A stretch of DNA of 64,000 nucleotides, from NCBI GenBank assembly GCA_951799425.1, contig OX637402.1, positions 2,694,001-2,758,000 on the forward strand, in the 5' to 3' direction. Of the stretch, positions 59,233-64,000 are shown one piece after another. Numbering within the stretch: the first letter of the stretch is position 1; each line of letters begins with the position of its first letter. The stretch is from Ilex aquifolium (taxonomy: Eukaryota > Streptophyta > Magnoliopsida > Aquifoliales > Aquifoliaceae). The translations under genes and the position numbers were made by a program. Below the pieces are notes generated by a model that was not told the origin of the DNA, did not search any database, and was given only the letters and a program-made list of their open reading frames with translations.

Positions 59233-61433
59233 TGTACAGTTGTTTTTATTTTATTTTATTTGACTAGTTAAATTGTTGACTTACTTTCTTTTGTATATAG
59301 TGTTTTCATTTGTTCTACAGCTGTTGGTGGTTTTTTTAAAGCTCAGTTTGAGGTGTTTTCTTACCCTTCTTGTATTTAATTCTCATTGCATATCTTTTTT
59401 GTTGCATTGAGGACAATGCTTAGTTCAAGTTTGGGGTGAGGTGCACCATTTGCATGTTACACCATTTTGTTGATTATACCATTTGTTGATGATAAGTTGA
59501 AATGTACATATTACACCATTTTGTTGAAGATAAGTTGAAAAAAATTTGATGAAATTTTAAAATTTTTTGAAAATAAAAACATCCGATATTGAACTATATT
59601 TTTCATCCTAACTGTCATGGGTCATGTGTTTTCTTGACCTAAAACTTGAACTTTTAACATATGGGTTCACCATAGAAGTTTATCCTATGCTTAAGTATCA
59701 CATACATGTCTTCATTCAAACTCAACCAAAGTGCACCATGGAAGTGTAATTTTTGCAATAATTGAATGAGATCCACATCTTATAGAGCTTGACATAATTA
59801 GTGGAGATGAATGAAGCACCCTTGTGAGCTATTGTGCCATTCTTTGTTGGAGGGTTAAATTACATGTACTCAAAAGAACATTTTTTTTTTCAAATTCAAT
59901 TCTGGTCAATAATCTCATTATTCTTATTTTGGTTAGTGTTCAAAATAATAGTTAATTAACTTGATCTGAAATGCATAGTAGTACTTTGGCATGTATCTCT
60001 AAGAAATGATTTTAGGCCTTCTTTGATCTACTTTGAGCCTTAGCCTTTCCGTTTAGAATATTGTCCCTAATCAACTTGATTGAGCTGCAAATAAAAATTT
60101 CGTTTCTTTAACCACGTGTTTGACCAAGCCACGTTTAATATGTTTACCCTACCTTGGTTATCCCAAGATGAACAATGCTTATATTGAAAGAAGAGAAGAT
60201 GTGATGGTGGGAAATGAAACAAAGGGATGATGTATGCATGAATTGAAAAAATAATTTTCAATTCATAAAAAAAAAAGGGCTGAAAAGAAAGAAAAGAAAA
60301 AAAAGAGAAATAAAAAGGAAAAAAGGTCTAAAAAGGAAAAAAACAAAACAAGAGAAAGAAAAAGAAAATTGAAATGAAGATGGATAGTCAAAGAAAGATG
60401 AATTATGATTAGAATGTCATATTCTCAGGGTAATCCACTTTTGAACTCCTTATTCCCTTCATTTCTCTTAACCTAACTCCAAGGCCACGTTTTAACCAAA
60501 ATAAATCCTTTTTTATCTTGAGGATACATGGCAAAAGTATGTTCTAAAGGAAAAGAGAAGTCAATTACACTGTGTTAAATTGCCGTAACATTCCATTCAT
60601 GAGATTATACCAATGTTATTTCAATTATTTAACATGCACTTCAATTTTGGACCATCTGTGAGCTTTATTTCATTTTTGAATACAAGATTCTGCTTCACGT
60701 GTGAACATTGAGAGAAAGTCACTATAATCATGAGTTATTCACTCTGAGAGGAAACCCTTGGTCAGAATTGCATCGAAACTGAATTTGAATAGCTAAAATG
60801 GATGTGAAGGGTTTTGGATAAATTGCTTAAATTGCATGCTCATTTCACACACACACGAGTCCTCAAGGGAGATGTGTAGGTGAGTACTTTTGAATAGCAT
60901 TTAAGTCTATGGTGTGACTCACGAGTAACTAGTTCGTGTGAATGCGAAAAAAAAAAAAAATTTGGTCAAGACACCCCAGGGCTAGTTAGGATGATGAAAT
61001 ATGTTTTAAATATTGGATGTGAAAAAAAAGGGGAATTAAAGAAAGAGAAGTTTGTAGGTAGCTTTAATGTAAACATTCACTGGACAAACTCGTCCGCTAA
61101 GGATCACCTAGTGGTTTAAAAATGTAATGAGTAGGGTAGGAAGAGATCATGAATACCATAGATCTTGTTTTGTGCTTTACTTGATGGTTTTCTTTTGTTA
61201 GACTTAGAATTCCACGACATGTGTTTTGAATTTGTCAAATTAAATCGCATTGCAATTACGTCTATGAATTCGGCCAAAGTTGGACAGTTTTGATACAGTA
61301 GTGAAAATCATGTTTTTGAGTAGTTAAGTTAGCCAAGTAGGTTGTTAGAGTTATATTAGAGTCAAATAAGTTAGAAAAATTGGATAGAAGTGAAAGGGCA
61401 TAGCAGGAAATTTTTTTTGTAGATTTTTGGGCA
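59233..61433 (+). mobile_element. Athila spacer between pol and ORF2
   Basis: Non-coding. Landmarks: GCATTGAGGACAATGC at about 59,404, followed by CAAGTTTGGGGTGAGG at 59,428, a PPT-like tract far from the 3' LTR; a ~110-bp almost pure purine stretch at 60,268-60,378; and CTCGTCCGCTAAGG near 61,089. All but the purine run have counterparts in the minus-strand Athila piece at 11,938-13,420. Confidence 0.6.
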
Positions 61434-61473
61434 GCTACCGGTACCTTATCCATTTGGTACCGATACCTACTTG
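61434..61473. repeat. Internal palindromic motif pair, GGTACCGGTACC type
   Basis: GCTACCGGTACC and TTGGTACCGATACC, the same family as the Athila LTR island. A pyrimidine-rich CTCTCTCCTCTCTCTAG leader-like stretch follows within 30 bp, then ORF2. Confidence 0.8.
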
Positions 61474-61692
61474 GCAGAACTCTCTCAAACACTCTCTCCT
61501 CTCTCTAGAAACCCTAGAACTTCCCACAAGACTCTTTGGTAACTCTCTAATCTCTCCATTTGATTAATCAATCCTCGAATTTTAGCGACTATGGCATTGA
61601 AAGGTAAGCAAAATGCTCCCCGCTTTGACTTGATTTCTCTGTTTTGGGAGTGTATTTTTCCTTTTGTGATGTTTGGGTTGTTGGTGGGGTTG

Positions 61693-62861
61693 ATGGCGCA
61701 TACCAAGAGAGTGGCTTCCGCTGAGCGAAAACAAGCTAGCAAGGGGGTCCATAGGAAGGCCGAGGATGTTGGTCCACGTTCGAATGAGCCTAGGAACAAA
61801 AAGAAGAATGATCATGCGGAGGAGATTAGGGTTAGGAATGTGACTTGCGAGTGCCAAGTCGATAGGAATACCTTGGGGCCAAGGGATATGGTGGTGAAAA
61901 CCATTGAAAATCACGGTCTAATTTTTTGGTTCGAGATCACGCATTAGTGGTTGTGGATGAAAATCTAGAAGTGTTGAGAACCACGTTGAGGGGAGCTGTG
62001 ATCCTGAAGTACCAAAGGCTTGAAGTGAACAAAATTGATTATCCCTACCCCACTAAGCAAAGGAAGGAGCTTCATGAGTACGTGCAGTTGATGTATAAAG
62101 ACACCGCGAAGTTCAAAGGAAAAATCCATACCGGTGGGCTCAAGCACAGTTATGGGGTCATGCATAAAATCCTCCACTATAATGTTCTGCCAAGGGGAGA
62201 AGAAAAGAAGCCGGGGGTAGAGAAGATGGCTCTGCTGTACGAGTTCATGGCGGGGTCCTGGATGGACATTGTGATGATGATCTAGGAGGTTATGAGAGAT
62301 TACCCCAAGGCCGCCAAGCCTAGGGCGAACATGCCTTTTGCCCATTTAGTCTCCTAGATTTGCTTAAGGGGCCGGGTGAAAGTGCTCTCGAGCGATGTGA
62401 TGTCCCAACCTGAGTATGACCCAATTGGTAAACAAAGTAGCAAGAAAAGGAAGGTTATGACTAGGGCGGATGGGCATCCAAAGGAGAGGACTGAGACACC
62501 TGCATCCACATCCGATCCAGTGATGGTTGTTTGCTAGCGACTGACTAGGATTGAGGGTAATTTGGAGGATATGGAGAAGGCCATGGTTAAGGACCGGGGG
62601 ACTTTGGAACTATTGAGACTGATGATGAAGAGAGTCTTTGAGCAGGCATTCTTGGGAGAGCCTCTACCTGTGGTGCCTCCACCACCAGCGCCACCAATTA
62701 TTCTTGTTGAGGTTTCACTAGCCGCCACACCTGATATTCCACCACCTACTCCCGGGGCTTGCACTTCTGCACAGCCTACTACTGCCCCTACTTTGTCTAT
62801 TGTGCTAGATGTTGATGACTCTGGTGATGAGGAGGGTGATGGTGACGAGGCAGATGAGTAG
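61693..62861 (+). pseudogene. Athila ORF2 (PF20167-like transposon protein), broken
   Basis: The start chosen is MAHTKRVASAERKQAS at 61,693, because the other ORF2 copies also begin with a short basic stretch. An upstream in-frame ATG at 61,591 would add a hydrophobic segment (FWECIFPFVMFGLLVGLM), though an AAAGGTAAGC at 61,600 could also be a splice donor. The reading passes CECQVDRNTLGPRDMVVKTI, shifts frame near 61,940 and continues KYQRLEVNKIDYPYPTKQRK, HSYGVMHKILHYNVLPRG and GVEKMALLYEFMAGSWMDIV. It ends with a Pro-rich stretch and an acidic tail (DDSGDEEGDGDEADE). Stops at about 62,283, 62,355 and 62,535. The role is unknown. It occupies the env-like position of Athila elements but has no clear surface-protein features. 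Confidence 0.6.
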
Positions 62862-63224
62862 AGGAAGAGGAAGTGAGGGCAACCATGAGCAAAGAAGGAG
62901 CCACTAGTGATTGTCCTTTCTTTTGTTTTGCAACTTCTTAGGAACTTTAGGGCAGTAGAAGCAAGTTTTGGTTGATAGGCTTAGGTAGAAGAATCCTTAG
63001 GAGAATAGGCCATTTTGTGTTCTCCTTTGTAATGAAAGACAGTGTTTGTGAATGAAAGAACAAAAAATTTTTGAGTTTAACTTTTCCCAGAGTTCATTGG
63101 CTCAATTGAAATTTGATTTAATTGTTTTGAATTAGTTTATTTAATGATTGACATGTATGGAGGTTTTGTTGTTGGTTTATATCTATCTTTTCGAATAAGA
63201 TTTGCTAGGGACTAGCAAAACTCA
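62862..63224 (+). mobile_element. Athila 3' untranslated region
   Basis: Non-coding. Contains GCTAGGGACTAGCAAAACTC near 63,206, whose counterpart is in the minus-strand piece at about 11,960. Confidence 0.6.
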
Positions 63225-63236
63225 AGTTGGGGGGTG
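63225..63236 (+). other. Polypurine tract of Athila
   Basis: AGTTGGGGGGTG immediately before the TGATGAG start of the 3' LTR. Confidence 0.85.
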
Positions 63237-63609
63237 TGATGAGTGTGTAATATTGCATATTTAATGGCCTCATTACATTTATTTTACCTTGGTTTTCAAT
63301 GATTTATTTGAATTTATTTGAATTTGGAGATTAATAGAGAAATGTGTGATTATACGTGATCGGGATGTAAATACAGGGTTTTATCACTATGTAAAGTTTT
63401 GTGGACAAAGGGTGAAGGAAGGAGTACAAGAGATGATGACTCGGGAGTGTAGAAATGCAAAAATCAAAGAAAATAAAGAGGTACCAGTACCTGTGAAGCT
63501 AAGTATCGGTACCTGAGCCCACTAGAAGCTAAGTGCCGGTACCTGGGATCGGTACTTGGGACCTATTTGAAGTTGAAGAATGAAGGATGAATGGGTACCT
63601 GATCCCACT
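63237..63609 (+). mobile_element. Athila 3' LTR, truncated by insertion
   Basis: Collinear with 52,994-53,360, including ATAGAGAAATGTGTGATTAT and the GGTACC motif island (63,480-63,605). Cut at 63,610. Confidence 0.9.
63480..63605. repeat. Palindromic motif island, GGTACCGGTACC type
   Basis: AGGTACCAGTACCTG, AGTATCGGTACCTGAG, AGTGCCGGTACCTG and GGGTACCTGATCCC. The counterpart of 53,238-53,402. Confidence 0.85.
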
Positions 63610-63749
63610 TGTAAACCCCCACATGTAATAGAACTTGTATCAACTATTTTTGATATACAAATGTAGGTTGTATAAGTTTGGATTGGTTTTGGAAGGGTTT
63701 GGAATGGATTGGAAATGAAAAACAGGTGAAAAAGGTAAATCTGGACAAA

Positions 63750-63823
63750 CCGTACCGGAACGGCGTACCGGTACCCTGATGTCCCGAGAGCCAACCGTAC
63801 CGGTACAGCGTATCGGTACAGTC
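63750..63823. repeat. Palindromic motif island, CGTACCGGTAC type
   Basis: CCGTACCGGAACGGCG, CGTACCGGTACCC, CCGTACCGGTACAGCG and TATCGGTACAG, ending about 50 bp upstream of the TATA box. Confidence 0.85.
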
Positions 63824-63870
63824 GGTAAAAATCAGAAATTTTAAACAGTAAAAGTCGGGATTTGGCTGAG

Positions 63871-63880
63871 TATAAAACAC
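63871..63880 (+). promoter_or_regulatory. TATA box of the terminal LTR
   Basis: TATAAAACAC, about 50 bp after the motif island and followed by a CT-rich leader. Confidence 0.6.
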
Positions 63881-64000
63881 ATTTTCATCCTATTTTCTTC
63901 TATTCTTTCACACCACTCTCACCCCAAATCTCTTAGAACCCTAAAGGAAGATAAAAAGGAGAAAGAAAAAGGAGGAAGGAGGTCTCTAGGGCTTGGGTCT

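Larger units (their letters stand above)
52994..63609 (+). mobile_element. Athila-type Ty3/gypsy element, near full length, dead
   Basis: 5' LTR 52,994-54,675; PBS of the Asp-tRNA type; gag; pol with protease, RT, RNase H and integrase in order; a 2.3-kb spacer; ORF2; PPT; and the first 373 bp of the 3' LTR, which is cut by another LTR at 63,610. All ORFs carry stops or frameshifts. It interrupts a SIRE-like LTR. ATTAT precedes it, but the matching duplication lies outside the window. Confidence 0.92.
63610..64000 (+). mobile_element. 5' part of another gypsy LTR, runs off the window
   Basis: Starts TGTAAACCCCCACATGTAAT inside the Athila LTR. Its first ~230 bp match, in the opposite orientation, 1,690-1,935. 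TATA TATAAAACAC is at 63,871-63,880 and the leader ends TCTCTAGGGCTTGGGTCT, resembling 42,465-42,485 in reverse. The rest lies outside the window. Confidence 0.65.

Noticed and set aside
61485-62345. Minus-strand ORFs of 104-126 codons
   Set aside because: They are shadows of the plus-strand ORF2 of Athila.

Overview
The window looks like intergenic heterochromatin from a large, LTR-retrotransposon-rich plant (probably eudicot) genome. It is AT-rich. No intact host gene, rRNA, tRNA, CRISPR array or bacterial-type gene can be supported. Nearly everything identifiable is transposable element (TE) sequence, mostly nested LTR retrotransposons in several states of decay. The elements were identified from LTR ends (TG...CA), 5-bp target-site duplications (TSDs), primer-binding sites (PBS), polypurine tracts (PPT), TATA boxes, and recognisable Gag, protease, RT, RNase H and integrase motifs.

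Layout. 1-4,610: a ~507-bp AT-rich tandem satellite, interrupted by a Ty3/gypsy LTR on the minus strand (1,477-4,043). 4,611-9,700: non-coding DNA with a palindromic MITE, a large fold-back element and a hAT-like element nested inside it. 9,701-33,755: a copia (SIRE-like) gag-only element on the minus strand. Its 5' LTR is split by a 13-kb non-autonomous Ty3/gypsy (Tekay/Del-like) element at 19,389-32,547 with TSD CACTC. That element contains a gypsy solo LTR (20,884-23,387), a 2.8-kb mini-gypsy with its own LTR pair (26,737-29,555) and a TRIM-like segment. 33,756-36,563: further SIRE-like LTR pieces and a Tat/Retand-like solo LTR with TSD GATAA. 36,564-40,307: the least TE-dense part, with a SINE-like sequence and MITE-like pieces. 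40,308-63,609: a second nest. A gypsy LTR is cut by a second gag-only SIRE-like element (43,155-52,993). This is interrupted by an Athila solo LTR (45,811-47,399, TSD GTGAA) and truncated by a nearly full-length but dead Athila element (52,994-63,609). 63,610-64,000: the start of one more LTR, inserted in the Athila 3' LTR.

The most striking signal is a set of about sixteen short islands of CpG-containing, near-palindromic motifs (TACCGGTA, GCTCGAGCGA, GTTCGAACG, CGTCCGGACGG, CCTACCGGTAGG and relatives). Each LTR family has its own version, usually just upstream of the TATA box. In both the SIRE-like and the Athila elements the family's motif recurs inside the element, just upstream of a second ORF (ORF2) that resembles the 'putative plant transposon protein' domain family (PF20167 as I recall it). 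This suggests a shared promoter architecture and a separate promoter for ORF2. The SIRE-like elements seem to keep gag and ORF2 but to have lost all of pol.
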